Positions 1 to 11,907 of a DNA stretch of 64,000 bases are shown here, one piece after another (positions within the stretch are counted from its first letter, which is position 1; the number at the start of each line of letters is the position of its first letter). Source of the stretch: Diphasiastrum complanatum (taxonomy: Eukaryota > Streptophyta > Lycopodiopsida > Lycopodiales > Lycopodiaceae); assembly GCA_029204225.1 (NCBI GenBank), contig CM055102.1, positions 39,197,014-39,261,013 on the forward strand, read 5' to 3'. Below the pieces are notes generated by a model that was not told the origin of the DNA, did not search any database, and saw nothing but the letters and a program-made list of their open reading frames with translations. Both the position numbers and the translations under genes were made by a program.

Positions 1-893
1 CCTCCGGTTATTGTGTTCTCTCCTTCGAAAGATTTAGTTGCGAATTCTCCTACTGACGCCCACACGCTGCTATTTTCGAATTTGGTTGTGCTTCCTGAAA
101 AGTGTTCATCCACTAGAAGAGCTTCTTTTCCAGTGATTGCTCCATAGGGTTTGGGAATGCTTTTGATTTTCGATACGCTATTGCCTTTCGACCTGCTTTG
201 GCCTTGACCAGTGAGTATTTCTTGTTCTTCAGAGATTCTTTCGAGGGAATTTATGAGATTCGGCCTTATTATTTCATATGCTCTGTTTTGATATTCACGA
301 CTGTGCTTGAGCTTTGACTCAGCAGGAAGCATGTCTTCTCTTTTCAGATTGCTTTCAGAAGAATGACCGCGTGAGGAGAGAGGCATGCCAAGTCTTTCCT
401 CATTCTTACTGGAAGCAAAATTACCAAAATCACGTAACGTTCCCGCTGCAAAACTGCCTCCAGCAAATTGTCTAGGTTGCATACTTTTCACATCCTTTTC
501 ATCAGGTAATACTCCGACTTCGTGTGATTTGGAAGACAGGCCATGACTATTTCTTTTCCAATTAGCATTGCTGATAATGGATAGTTGGTTGATATTTTCA
601 TAATTTGTCCGGCTTCTCCAGCTTACATCCGTCTCTTTGGAAATCCCTTCATTTCCGAACATCCGAGGCACATGATTGAAAGATCTGTTTATTCCATTCC
701 TATCTCCAGGTAATGCATCATCAGGACTTGTGGAAGTTCTGCGATGATCTTTGATCATAGAATTTTGATGAAAGTGCTCTAATTGATCATTGCTAAAATT
801 AGAGCCATACATTGAACTGGTGAAGGCACCACCATTATAAGAATTCAAGGTACCAGCAGGCAAATGCTTCCTTTCTGTGTAGCATTGCGCCAT
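1..893 (-). CDS. Unrecognised host protein, N-terminal part (runs off window)
   Basis: An uninterrupted reading frame of 297 codons begins at the ATG at 893-891 and stays open to base 1, so the gene continues beyond the window. The start is the first ATG after an in-frame TGA at 965-963. An open frame this long in AT-rich DNA is very unlikely by chance. The product is hydrophilic and rich in Ser, Asn, Arg and Lys, starts MAQCYTERKH, and has no visible membrane segment, signal peptide, zinc finger or retroelement motif. This fits a long disordered region of a regulatory or scaffold protein. The later part contains charged stretches such as ERISEEQEIL and KSIPKPYGAITGKEALL, which I do not recognise. 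Codon use is balanced and there is no frameshift, unlike the decayed elements nearby. That it is a real exon is well supported; its function is unknown. Confidence 0.75.
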   Translation of the reverse strand, partial: MAQCYTERKHLPAGTLNSYNGGAFTSSMYGSNFSNDQLEHFHQNSMIKDHRRTSTSPDDALPGDRNGINRSFNHVPRMFGNEGISKETDVSWRSRTNYENINQLSIISNANWKRNSHGLSSKSHEVGVLPDEKDVKSMQPRQFAGGSFAAGTLRDFGNFASSKNEERLGMPLSSRGHSSESNLKREDMLPAESKLKHSREYQNRAYEIIRPNLINSLERISEEQEILTGQGQSRSKGNSVSKIKSIPKPYGAITGKEALLVDEHFSGSTTKFENSSVWASVGEFATKSFEGENTITG

Positions 894-2443
894 AATAAGA
901 ATAGAAGCAATAAATCTTGTGAAAGCTTGTTCTAGTTTCACTAAATCCCTGTTCACGACAGGTCAATCGTTTGATGCGTAAATTCGGTCATACTTTCCCG
1001 TGCTCTCCAAGCCGAATGAATCATTAACTTGAGGTCTTTTTTTGGAAAATATTCCCAGCGATTAGAGGCAAAGCTTGAAGGTTTGGCAGGCGAATGATCC
1101 TAAAGGGACTAGGATGTGAACACAAGAAATAATCGACAAGCGCAAATTTACACATACAGGTTAAATATTCTACAAACTAATACATTACAAGCATAGGAGA
1201 CTGTGCACATAGAGAAGTGGCGATCGATCTAGAAATCGACAAAGGAAATATACTTGACACCTGACGTTTTTTTTCAGATTGATGTTAGAAGCACATGCAT
1301 TGGCAAACTTGATGAGACCTCTGGGAGTTTATTTGTTGCGCATATAAAAGTTTCTGAAACCTTTGACATCCAATTAGATATATTCAAAAAGTTTGAAGCT
1401 CTTGCGCTTGCGCACATGGAATATGGATTATCGTCAGAAAACTAAATCCATTATAATCTAGTCGATGGTCATCAATTCAAACACTAGTATCCGTTTTTGT
1501 ATTGAATTTGGTAAGGTTCAAGTAGACATCGATATTTCTTCAGACGTCGAGGCTGTTTCCTCCTGATTGCTAACTACCTTGTAGATGCGACTTTGAACTA
1601 ACATGCAAAATTAAAGAGAGTCACGAAAAGGAAACATGTATTTTCACTCACCACATAAGCTGAGAACTACAATTCTAATCAAAGATTCCCAAACCTTAAT
1701 GGGCAGGACCAACTTCGTGTTCACAAATTGATTCTCTCACAAAGGAAGATGCATAGGGAACTGACCTTCAAATATACAATGATTTATGAATACCAACATA
1801 TCTAACTTAGAAAATGAGATGAGAATTAAAGAAACTTACAAAATGATAAGCTTCGTGATCACAAATGAGTTCTCACAAAAAGAAGATGCACAGTTCCGAA
1901 CTAGCCTTCATATATACAATGAACGACATATACATTATCGTAGTGACTAACACAATGATCAGCTTCGTGCTCACAGATACTTCTCACAAAAAGAAGATGC
2001 ATAGTTCCGTCGAATGAACTGAACTAACCTTCATAATATACACAACGAATGAAATATACTATCGTATGTAGTATGTACCTTACGCTCTCTGCTATCTATA
2101 TAATTATATACACACCAATAGTTATACTATCGGCTTAAAATCGAGGAATCAATCAACCCATTTTCACCAGCTGGCTGATCCGAGAATAAGCTGATCAACA
2201 TCACAGATAAACCAGAAGCAATGAACCTTACAATGCTAGGAATGTGACGATGCAGCTTAATTAATATAAGCAGAAGCGATTGAAGCAGCATGTAGAAGAA
2301 CGAGCAACAATTAGCTGCACCTAATTATCTAACAAGCGACGGGTGGATGTCTCGATCACAGAAGTATAACTCCAGATACTTCCATCCAAATCTGAATTGA
2401 CTGAGTGACTGACCAATGACTGAGAGTACTGGCATGACGATGA
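894..2443. other. Upstream region of the edge gene; no coding sequence seen
   Basis: No convincing coding frame is present. On the minus strand this should hold the 5' UTR and promoter of the gene at 1-893; the frame stays open from 962 but has no earlier ATG. AT-rich stretches near 2095-2115 could be TATA-like on either strand, but I cannot assign a start site. Three degenerate tandem repeats lie at 1712-2050. Confidence 0.4.
1712..2050 (+). repeat. Three degenerate tandem repeats upstream of the edge gene
   Basis: Copies start near 1712, 1851 and 1962. Each reads roughly CTTCGTG-TCACA, then TTCTCACAAAAAGAAGATGCA, then AACT-ACCTTCA and an A/T-rich tail with ATATACAATGA. Spacing is about 139 and 111 bases, with indels between copies. 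They lie about 0.8-1.1 kb upstream of the ATG at 893. Confidence 0.7.
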
Positions 2444-2522
2444 TCAGATGATATTATGCGCGCAATGAAGGTGAGGATCGTCAGCCTTACTCAATCCCAG
2501 CGCAGTGTTTGCTGTAAGCCAA

Positions 2523-2524
<2 letters not shown>

Positions 2525-2564
<40 letters not shown>
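2525..2564. repeat. (CT)n microsatellite
   Basis: About 20 uninterrupted CT units followed by a T run. A minus-strand frame through it encodes an Arg-Glu repeat, an artefact of the dinucleotide. Confidence 0.95.
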
Positions 2565-2565
<1 letters not shown>

Positions 2566-2568
<3 letters not shown>

Positions 2569-5445
2569 CTTTTCTTCGTTGCGTGCCTCTGAAGCCTAAT
2601 TTGGACGTGACATATGGGACTAAGGAGAACACGAGGAGCTTACCTCTCAAGACTCACACCCTTTGAAGTTTGAGCTCAAGGGATTTCCAAACCCCAATCC
2701 CAGCTCAAAGAGCTGGGTCCTAGTCCCACCTTGATCCAAAAGGGTGGTAGACAGCTAATGCCTCCACTATCATCTCTTCACAATTGGGATCTCTCTCCAT
2801 CACCGAGGGATGAGGTGGGTGGGTGGGACCGAGTTCAAAACATCACACTTATGATTGGACGTACGCTCTTCCATGAGCATGTGTGCATGCGCAAGTGGAA
2901 ACTGAGAAGGTTGCCAGTGTGCACAATTGGAAGCCGAGTAGGTGTCAACATATCATGTTGGATGACGAGGCTAAGGGTGCTTTCACACTTATCATCAACA
3001 CCATTTATTCCAAACAAGACTTCTGGCCGCAAGCATTGGTGCATTGAGGAGAGCGTTTGCCCAGTGGATGAGGAGGTGGGACGTATCATGTCAGTTTTGA
3101 AATTTGCCTTGTCATTGGCTGCCCTAGGACTTGCCAACAAACACGTGGAGTTGCCATGGAATGGTGACCAGTCCAAAAAAATAGACTAAGTTGCCCTTAC
3201 ATGGCAGGCTCAACATGCAACGGCATGTGAAGTGTAGCATGAAAGGAGCAGTGGTCCATTTGCCCATAGCTTATTAACAAATCACATATTGACCTCTACC
3301 CATGCTAACTAGATGGGCAACCAATTTGAAAATGCCCTAAGAAAATGACAAAAAAGGTGAATTATTGCTTTTATATATTATTGTCACGAGGTCTCACAAT
3401 GACTTTCCTATTGTCATGAGGTCTCACATTTTGGCAAGCAACCAACTGTGAGACACCAATCAGCCAATTGTAACACACCACATGGAATGAAACACATCAC
3501 ACTAAGGTACTCATACGATTGTTTGATATTTATATGATTCCAAATTCAATTCCACAACCATGAGGGGTCCCAATGGTGGTCTAATTATGTAAGTGATGGG
3601 TAAGGAGGGTGATGACTAGAGAACCACATGCCAAGTCGTGAGACTCATAGCTATCACCATCTATAAGCAATTTGCTTGATACTAATTGAAAGGGCTTTGA
3701 TCACCTATATTTGTCATTAATGTTCTAAAATCATGAACTCAATGATACCAAATTGATTGCTTATATGATTTAATAAGAAGATTGATTAGAATGGTTATAA
3801 TTTTTCACAGTTATTGATGACCAAATTGCTAGGCACTTTATTCCACAAAAGATATAATAGCCAAGTTGTGGAATCAACATTAAGAGAGAACATGATGATG
3901 AATGAATGGAGAGGACAATGGCATCAAGAGTGAGGATATAAATAAGGTGATGGCAAAGACCACAATGATGCTGAAAGATCTCACTTTCAAAGGGATGATG
4001 ACTCCAATGGATTTTGAAAAGACTATAGACTTTTTCAAAAAATGAGAGTTGTGGATCAAAATGAGAAAGTTGGTGAATATAGCCAAGTACACGTTAAACT
4101 ATTTTTGCTACATAATTGCTCACAAAAGCACAAAAATCAAAGCAATCAAGTGAAGCCATCTATTATGCCAAGTATTTCAAGGAGACATTCATGGTTTTGC
4201 ATAATGAATTCATCAACTCCATCATGATAGACAAAAAACAAACAAACTAGACAAGTAGCTGGCAAGGTTAGATGATGAAATCACTTTGTAATAACATTTC
4301 TTAATCACAACCGTGACTTTGTACTTATACACTCTACAATTATGACTCGATGAAGGTCATGGGCATCATAGGAACACAAGATCAATCGAATGACAAGGAG
4401 ATAGTCATTTGAATGAGAATGGACCTAGACTTTTCTAATATAGTTGTAAGCAAATCCAAGTGTCACTTGCATAGCTGAATGAGTGGAATTGAATGAGGAA
4501 CATCATCTTGCATAAAAAACAACCACAAATAGAAAGGGCGAATGCATATTTCAAGGGAGACGAATCTGATTTTGCAACCATCTTAATTACCCAAACATCT
4601 AGCACTCCATTGGTTGTATAGGCCTTCAAGAGCCTAAACTAGATAGAAACCCTTGAATCACACTCAAACGACTTGAGCCAAACGATTAAGGACCTTGAAG
4701 AGACTAATTGTAGAGAGAGGGGTGGAACACCCATGCAACATACCTTTGGTAATGAGAATATCCTTCTAGCTCATTGTGAGGATGCCAACAATGACTCTGA
4801 TAGAATTGTGACCATAGACCATCCATGTACTAGGATTCACATACGAGATGTACCTTTCAGAATCAAATATGGAAGAAGAATATGAAGAAGACAAATATTA
4901 TGTTAAATTTCAAATTGAGATAGCTATTTTGATTACTACGAGAGGCCATATGGACCATATCATCTTTAGGGCATCTTTATGTGTGGTCCCACCCAAGCAA
5001 TTTTCTTGATATCAAGGATACATTCCCAAATGTTACTAGAATATTAGATTTTCATTAAGCATAAGTAGAATATACATGGATCAAATGTTGGCATGTCTTT
5101 AACAAAATTTTATTATATTTGTTCAGTACATATGGTCTCATAATGACTACTTATGATGTGGCATAGAGTAGCTGGCTACAGTATCTATATGTCATCCACG
5201 ATTTCATCATCATCGGATAGCAATTCATCTCATGATCGAAACACCAGGTATATATTGTTATTGATATTGACATCAGTTGCACTTTATTTGTTATTTGAAT
5301 ATGATTGCATAATACTTTCAATTTTTGTATTTGGCGTTCTCTTGGAAATATATTCTTACAATGACATTTGAATGGAATTATGGTTAATCTTCATCTTCAA
5401 GTTCTTCCACAGTTGATGTAGACCGCCTGTTGATTCATCACATGT
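2566..5445. other. Gene-free decayed DNA
   Basis: I see no supported gene. Open frames at 2731-3189 (+) and 2835-3176 (-) overlap each other and match no family I know. A short direct repeat (TTGTCAYGAGGTCTCACA) occurs at 3381 and 3411. Between about 3880 and 5100 the three frames hold many short open pieces that look like decayed coding sequence, too eroded to classify. Confidence 0.4.
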
Positions 5446-5841
5446 ATGTATATTGATTTATGTCATAGTTTTTTATTTGTAATAGTGGTGTACTCTGATT
5501 TGGTTGAGGATAGTGAAATAGTATCTTACTCTTTGGAAAGCCAAGACATCACTCTATCACAAATGAAGGTTGCAAATGGGCTAAATGTACAAAGACTATT
5601 TTGTCAATTTTCAATTCGTCACATGCTAAAATTTGTCAATTTTCACATGAATGACATGAAAGAATTTGTGCTACAATATTACTTATCATTGACAATTGGA
5701 TTATTGGACCAGTTTCAACCAGAATACGATGAAAAGATACCACATGTACATGCACACGATGCAAAGGCCTTAGAATTCAAACAAGGGGAATTGCCAGCCA
5801 TCATATTTGGGCCAATGGAGTGCACACAGAGGATCCAATAG
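5446..5841 (+). other. Unrecognised open frame
   Basis: An open frame of about 130 codons with a hydrophobic start, then a mixed sequence including FVNFHMNDMKEFVLQYYLSL and LEFKQGELPAIIFGPMEC. No domain is recognised and there is no close neighbour frame. The lack of bias toward typical codons and the decayed context make a remnant exon or chance frame about equally likely. Confidence 0.2.
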
Positions 5842-6195
5842 TACGAGAGGTAAACTCTTTAAATCATAAAATATGACATTTACGTGAGATATCGTTTTTA
5901 TGCTCAATGTGTTTTAATGTGTATTTTAAACCATGGATGTGTCATGATCATTAGGTTTTTGTAATGTGATGACGTGCTCAATTAAAGGGTTAATACATCA
6001 TATTGCTTAGATGAAATCACATTTGCTTCAAAGTCTCATGAGAACGAGATATTAGCTAGTCCTTACTCTTGTGGTATACATTAGTGGTTTAGACTTTGTG
6101 AGGCATGTTATGTTTCGTAGATGTGTAATACACCTTGTTTGAAAAGAAACTAATACATATAACATTTTCAACTTTTATGAAAGAAGGAACATAAG

Positions 6196-6690
6196 TTGGT
6201 TCCAAGGAAAAGAGTTGCAAAAGAGATCGAGAGTATTATTGATAGGACAAATCACTTGAATATTGGTTTTGGATCATCATTGGCCTTAGATTATGCTCTT
6301 GTTGATGATGATCTCTTGCATGATAGTTCATCATTACCTTGTGATTCAATCCATGTCCCCAAATCTCCAGAGTGTTCTTACCACCCAAACACACATATTC
6401 TAGATGTTGCACATGAATCCCCCATGATACTCCACATGGATTCCACAAACTTTAGCACCCCTTTAAAAAAGAGAACATGTCTTGGACATCTTATGATTGG
6501 TTTGAAAAATAACTGCAAGTTACTATGTACTATTGATGTTTCAAAAGACATTCTAAGTACTTTGTCCAACCTTCCTCTTCCACCTTGCTTGCAAACATTA
6601 GTAAAAAGTTTCATTAGAAGTAGATATTCATGTTGGCCACTTGAATCACCATTACCATTAAACAGAACACCATTTACGTATTGGGGTTGA
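6196..6690 (+). other. Unrecognised open frame
   Basis: An open frame of about 164 codons, starting with basic VPRKRVAKEIESII and later rich in Ser, Pro and Leu (LSTLSNLPLPPCLQTLVKSF). No motif is recognised. It lies about 0.5 kb upstream of the copia A1 primer-binding site and may be host-derived or retroelement debris. Shorter open pieces continue to 6960. Function unknown. Confidence 0.2.
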
Positions 6691-6960
6691 ATGTATATGA
6701 TCATGCCTAGTGAACACTTTCCTTAAGCTGGTTTGGGCCTTTTTGCTTTGAGTAAATTTGAGGTCTTTCTTAATAGTGTTGTGACATTGATGCCATATGC
6801 AGGACCTCCATACAATTGGAGTGATTGGCATGCTTTGTGTCATCACCAATGGATGATGCAAGTGTATGGTTTGAATTCAAATGCTTGTTCTAAGAGGAGC
6901 AATGCACGCAAGGATGAAAGATATCAAGGGCGGATCATACACACATTTCTGGACGTCTAG

Positions 6961-7165
6961 ATGTGCACAAAAACATTGTTGCATACATAAATAATTCCAT
7001 TGGCCACCCTTTATTGACAAATTGTGATTTTGAGAGACGCACCAATGGAAAAGAAAAATATTTTACTAGGAATGTAAAGGGCGTGTACACGTATGTAATG
7101 GTCTTCTTTTGTAACCCAAGATCTTTTTTGTGGATTTGATCATCAATGATCTGAAATCCTTCACA
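6961..7165 (+). repeat. Presumed end of a copia 5' LTR
   Basis: The sequence immediately before the primer-binding site ends ...ATCCTTCACA, as an LTR ending in CA would. Its left edge cannot be placed because no matching partner LTR is seen; it does not resemble the family A LTR at 10968. The element may therefore be a composite. Confidence 0.3.
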
Positions 7166-7177
7166 TGGTATCAGAGC
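7166..7177 (+). other. Retrotransposon primer-binding site (tRNA-Met 3' end)
   Basis: TGGTATCAGAGC, complementary to the 3' end of plant initiator tRNA-Met, directly follows a CA dinucleotide and precedes the gag at 7679. It is followed by about 500 bases of untranslated leader with no gene. Confidence 0.75.
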
Positions 7178-7678
7178 TTGTGTTTCAGGTTATGAAGGAG
7201 GAAATCATATCTATCCATGATTTGGTGAAGATATCAAGGCTAGAGCATGCTAGAGGGGATTCTACACCAAAATCGAGTTTTTTGCTTTTGTAGACTGGAT
7301 GTTTTGTAGATCAAAACCCTATATAGGTCTATAAACTTGATCAATTTCAATTTTTGATTTCACATACTGGATTTGGCCAATTTTTGGATCATTGGATCAG
7401 CCTGAGTGGTGGCTAATAGATTTCATATTAAATTTTCAGCATTTGCATGTAGATTTGGAATAGTCAATTTTTTGTGATTTTGTCAAAATCCTAATTTTGA
7501 TTGGATCTCTATATAATGAGGTTGTTGGACTTCATTTGAGTTTGTTTCAATCTTAGAAAGTGAAAAAAGACAATAGATTGAGGATAGATCATAGGTTGAT
7601 CAAGATTCCATGATTCTATGTGTTGATTTGCTTGGTATAAGTGCTAGAAGAGAATTGTTGAGATAGTTTCAAATCTTT

Positions 7679-8344
7679 GTGATTTTTTTTAGAAAATATT
7701 TGTCGTTGTTAAAAGGAGTGCCTTGTGCATTGAAACAGGTTGAAAAAGAAGATCAGGTCATTTGGACCATTTCTACCTCAAGTAACTATTCATTGTGGAA
7801 AGTGAGGATGGAATCACTTCTTGAGATGAATGATGTTTTGGATATTGTTGTAGGTTTGGAGGAGAGACCAACAACACAACAAGCACAAGTGAGGTATGAT
7901 AAGAGGGCCAAAAGGGATCTGCACATTGTCAAGATGAATGTTACCAATGAGCTTCTCAAGGAAATTGGTAAGTGGACTTCATTTAAGGATGCTTGGGATT
8001 CATTAAAGAAGCTTTATGAATCCAAGTCTACTTCTAGAGTGTTGACTCTAAGAAGGCAAATCTTTTCTTGCTTGCAAAAGAACGAAGAAAGTCCAAGTAC
8101 TTTTGTTTTGAGGATGAAAGCATTGAATGATGAGTTGGCTTGCATTGATGAGAGCATTAAGGAAGGAGAGCTTGTTCAAGTGATTCTTAATGGATTGTTG
8201 GATGCTCATGCTAACATTGTTCAAAGTATTGCTATTCAAAAGACTTTGCCAAGTTTGATGGATCTTCAAGAGATCTTGATCAATGAAGAATATAGGCTTC
8301 AAGCAAGAGGTTGTCTACATCGACACTTCAAGAGGATGCTGTGA
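7679..8344 (+). pseudogene. copia A1 gag (UBN2-type), truncated
   Basis: This frame encodes a plant copia Gag, the structural protein of the virus-like particle. It shows NYSLWKVRMESLLEMNDVLD near the start, then ALNDELACIDESIKEGELVQ and QVILNGLL, all characteristic of the UBN2 gag region. It is nearly identical to the gag fragment at 37362. The true N-terminus is altered and no clear ATG starts it. The frame ends before the zinc knuckle, where foreign sequence begins at about 8345. Downstream pol resumes at about 9119, so the element has lost its knuckle, protease and most of integrase. Confidence 0.85.
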
Positions 8345-9118
8345 GAGCTTTCAACAAGTTTAGTCATATTTTGGTAAATTGTCAATATGAGGCCAAAACT
8401 CATTTCAGACTTAGAGATAAACTTTTTGAAGTTATATTAGTTTAAAATACATTCAATAAACACTTTTTGAAAGTGTGGGAAAGTTGGTAGTCATTAGAGA
8501 AAATCTGGCCCCAAAGAGGGCCCTATAAGAAATGCAATGTAGGAGAGAGAGAAATAACTATAAAGTAATTATAATATCATCTTCTAACTTCTTTACGCAT
8601 CTGCCCGCACTACTTTCCATGTAAATGAATGCACCTTAGTTTAGTCACATCAAACTTCACTGGTGCTTAACCATAATTAAAATATAATTTTCAAAATGCT
8701 GAAATATTTCCTCCCAATAGTTGGAAACACTCAAAAATTTGTATTAGGAGTGACATTTCTGAAACAAAGCCTACGCCATCTCTATCTCTAGGGTCAAAAA
8801 CAAGTGTTTAGCGCCATCTCTATCTCCAGCAGAGTTGTTAGCGCCATCTCCAACTTTGTTATTGTTAGTTTGTTGTTTGTAACTATACTACTGTACTGAT
8901 GACAAAGCTTTATTATCTTCATGTGGATCTCTCACCAGAATATGCTCTGCTCAAGGACAAGAAATTCAAAGCAACCCAAATTGTCAACTTCTGATATGGT
9001 CCGATACATGGAGGAAAAGCTAAAGCATGTAGATTTATGGTCATCAGGAACATTGTATCCTATTGATCCATGTTCATTGCAACATCCAGATTTTCATTTG
9101 GTGAGTCAGTTAATAATC
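8345..9118. other. Foreign stretch between copia A1 gag and pol
   Basis: This segment replaces the gag C-terminus, protease and integrase core. At 8490-8530 it holds a motif (TCATTAGAGAAAAT... GGGCCC) matching the left terminus of the TIR element at 27336, but no matching right end is visible. At about 8775-8850 GCCATCTCTATCTC-like blocks recur three times. A short stretch at about 8345-8450 encodes THFRLRDKLFE-like residues similar to a piece near 28775. I cannot assign it to one element. Confidence 0.4.
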
Positions 9119-10909
9119 TCCACCAAGAAGGCCTATAGAGTCTTTGTACTCTCTACTTCTCAAGTTATTGAAAGTAGAGATGTTGCCTTTCATGAAGATC
9201 AACATTCATCTTTTGAAGAGGCCGAGATCAAGAAGCCTATGGATGCATCACCTATTATTGATTTTGAAGACAATTATGATGTGATGGGGTCGAGAATTGA
9301 AGAAGACTCTCCTCGGATTTTCTCACCAAGAAGATCCATGAGAGATAGATCCGAGCCTAAGAGGCTCTCATATGTTGACAAAGGCAAACAAGTGGATCTT
9401 GATTCCACTAATTATGTTTTTTATGTCTCTCATGAAGAGCCAAAGAATGTACAAGAGGCACTCAATACCAAGAAGTGGTATGATGCCATGAAGCAAGAGT
9501 ATGATGCATTGATCACCAACTTTACTTGGGAGCTTGTGGATCCTCCATCCAACAAGCATGTGATTGGTTGCAAGTGGGTATTTCGGATCAAGTACAATCA
9601 TGATGGCACCATCAACAAGTATAAAGCAAGATTATGCGAATAAGGATTTGCTCAAATCCATGGCCTTGATTATGAGGAGACCTTTGCACCCGTTGCAAAG
9701 ATGGTGACAATAAGAATTCTTATTTCTCTTGCTTGTTTTTTTAAGTGGAAGGTGTTCCAATTAGATGTATCCAATGCTTTTCTAAATGGTTATCTTGAGG
9801 AGGAGATCTATATGGAACAACCTCAAGGATTCATCAAGGATGAGTCCAAAGTGTGCTTGCTCTTCAAAAGCCTTTATGGACTCAAGCAAGCACCAAGATC
9901 ATGGTATTCAAGACTTAATTCTTTTCTTATCTCACTAGGATTTACTCTTAATGACTATGATCCTTCCATGTATCTAAAGTTTGTTGATAGCAATATTGTC
10001 ATTCTTCTAATTTATGTTGATGACATTATTCTTTGTGGAAGTTGTATCAAGCTAGTTGATGAAACTAAGCTAGCACTTGGATGTGAGTTTCAAATGCAAG
10101 ATCTAGGAGAGATACATTACATCCTAGGCCTGGAAATTGATTTTTATAAAGATCATGTCTTTATATGCCAATCTAGATATCTCACTCTATGTTGAAAAAA
10201 TTCCATATGGAAAATTCTAAGAGCATATATAGATACTCCAATGGAGCAAATTGTAAAAGATCCTAATAAAGGTGATGAAAGATCCTTTGAAGACATTACA
10301 CTTTTTAGGAGTCTTGTAGGCTCCTTGATTTGGCTTATCATTACTAGGCCCGATTTAAGTTTTTGTGTGCACAAATTGAGTCAATTTATGCAAGATCCTA
10401 AGATCCATCATTGGAAGATGGCCAAGAGGATTCTAAGATATGTATCTTCATCTTGCGATTATGGTCTACTTTATAAAAGTGAAGATCTATCCATTGTTGG
10501 CTACTCGGATTCGGACTTTGCAAGTGACAAGATGGATCGAAAGTCTATAATTGCATACACTATCTTTCTTGGAGGCAATCTAATATCTTGGCTTTCCAAA
10601 AAGCAAGATACTATATCTCTCTCTTCATGTGAGGCCGAGTACAAAGCACTCACTGCAACTACCAAAGAGGTGCTTTGGATCAAGAGGTTATTAATGGAGC
10701 TAAAGTGCATCAAGGAAGATGATCTACCAATGATCAAGTGTGATAACATCTCGGCCCAAGCTCTTGCCAATAATCTCATATTTCATGCAAGAAGCAAGCA
10801 CATAGAAGTGGCACACCATTTTGTGAGATAAAAGTTTATTGGAGGAGAAATCTATTTGGAGCATGTCAACTCCTCCTCTTGTATTGCCGATCTACACACC
10901 AAGATCTAA
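9119..10909 (+). pseudogene. copia A1 pol: integrase tail, reverse transcriptase, RNase H
   Basis: In order this encodes the integrase C-terminal tail (KAYRVF...SRDVAFHED), reverse transcriptase (WELVDPPSNKHVIGCKWVF, then QLDVSNAFLNGYLEEEIYM, then YGLKQAPRSWY, with catalytic YVDD at 10013-10024) and RNase H (GYSDSDFA, SSCEAEY, CDNISA, HFVR). It would copy retrotransposon RNA into DNA in the virus-like particle. The frame is broken by TAA at 9641-9643 (within the usual KARL-AKGFAQ motif), by a frame disruption around 10190-10240, and by TAA at 10829-10831. The YVDD and RNase H residues are otherwise intact. A polypurine tract and LTR follow directly. Dead copy, but recent enough to read easily. 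Confidence 0.9.
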
Positions 10910-10959
10910 TCTTGGAGCTATATCAAGATCAATGCTTAAATCTTCATAGATAATTTTTT

Positions 10960-10967
10960 AGGAGGAG
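10960..10967 (+). other. Polypurine tract of copia A1
   Basis: AGGAGGAG lies directly before the LTR start TGTGAAG, the position expected for plus-strand DNA priming. Confidence 0.7.
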
Positions 10968-11117
10968 TGTGAAGAATTGAAGATTATCTATGTTAGATAT
11001 AGGGGTCTTATGATTTTTATATCAAGCATCTAGGTGTAGGATGTTGATAAAAAAACAACTTTGGCATAGATGGCAAATTATCCATTTCCACTTGTAATGC
11101 CACTATTGAGCCAAAAG
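10968..11117 (+). repeat. Family A LTR, 5' 150 bases only
   Basis: Starts TGTGAAGAATTG and matches the start of the full LTR at 25400-24672 (minus) and the copy at 33526. It breaks off at about 11117 after GAGCCAAAA, where family E gag sequence begins, so the remaining ~580 bases of the LTR are missing. Confidence 0.85.
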
Positions 11118-11907
11118 AGAATGGAAATCAAAGGATGGTAAAGTTTTTGCGTTTATTATTATCAATATATCAGACACTCAGATTGGCCACATATCTGAAG
11201 CTCAAACTTCGAAAGACGTACGGGACATCTTGAGCTCACTATATGATGTGAGGGACGTGACTTCTAAGTTGCATCTCAAAAGAAAATTCTTCACACTCAA
11301 GATGTCAAATGGTGATTCACTTCAAAATCATGTTAACCAGTTTAAGAATCTCTTACAACAGATGGCAGCTATCAGATCAATCATTGAAGATCAAGACACA
11401 ATCATGACATTGCTTTCAAGCTTGTCTTCTACATATGAGAACTGGGTGATGATCATATCGACACAATCAGATTTAACTCTTACTAGAGTTATCACTATCT
11501 TGCTGACAATTGAAGAAGTCAAGACACCTCGTTGACTTCATCATCTCATGCTCTATATGTCAACAAAGGCTCAAAACGACAGAAGAAGAAAAGCTCTAAG
11601 CAGTTCACATCAATTCAGAAACCGACACAAAGTCAAAAACAATTATGAAATCCATAGTCGAAGAAGAATATGTTCTATAAGTATTGCAAATGCACTAATC
11701 ATGAGATCCATGATTGTAGGGAATTAAAAGCAAAGAATGCCAACAAGCAACCAGATCAACATGTGAATGTAGTCGCAGCATAATCTCTATCTCCTGGTCT
11801 CGACATGGATGAAGGAGCATTTATGGTCAAAGACCAAAAGGCGCGATTCTATAATTCTTGATTTTTGGATTATGGAGCTACTCAACATATCATTAGGGGA
11901 TATTAGA
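11118..11907 (+). pseudogene. copia E1 gag to protease start, truncated
   Basis: This encodes the middle and end of a copia Gag (LYDVRDVTSKLHLKRKFFTL, then NHVNQFKNLLQQMAAIRSII, then STYENWVMI), then a decayed zinc knuckle (YKYCKCTNHEIHDC, first Cys lost) and the beginning of the protease (FLDYGATQHII, the active-site DSG altered to DYG). TGA at 11533 and further frame changes interrupt it. It is the same family as the gag at 62381. The 5' end joins directly to a truncated family A LTR, and the protease is split by the insertion that follows; it resumes at 13787. Confidence 0.8.

Noticed and set aside
2444-2650. Minus-strand open frame with an Arg-Glu repeat
   Set aside because: Produced by the (CT)n microsatellite; no other coding evidence.
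2731-3189. 152-codon plus-strand frame overlapping a 113-codon minus-strand frame
   Set aside because: No recognised domain, no splice or start context, and both strands are open over the same bases, which suggests chance.
8921-9118. Open lead before the copia A1 pol as part of integrase
   Set aside because: The residues do not resemble copia integrase; similarity begins only at KAYRVF near 9124.
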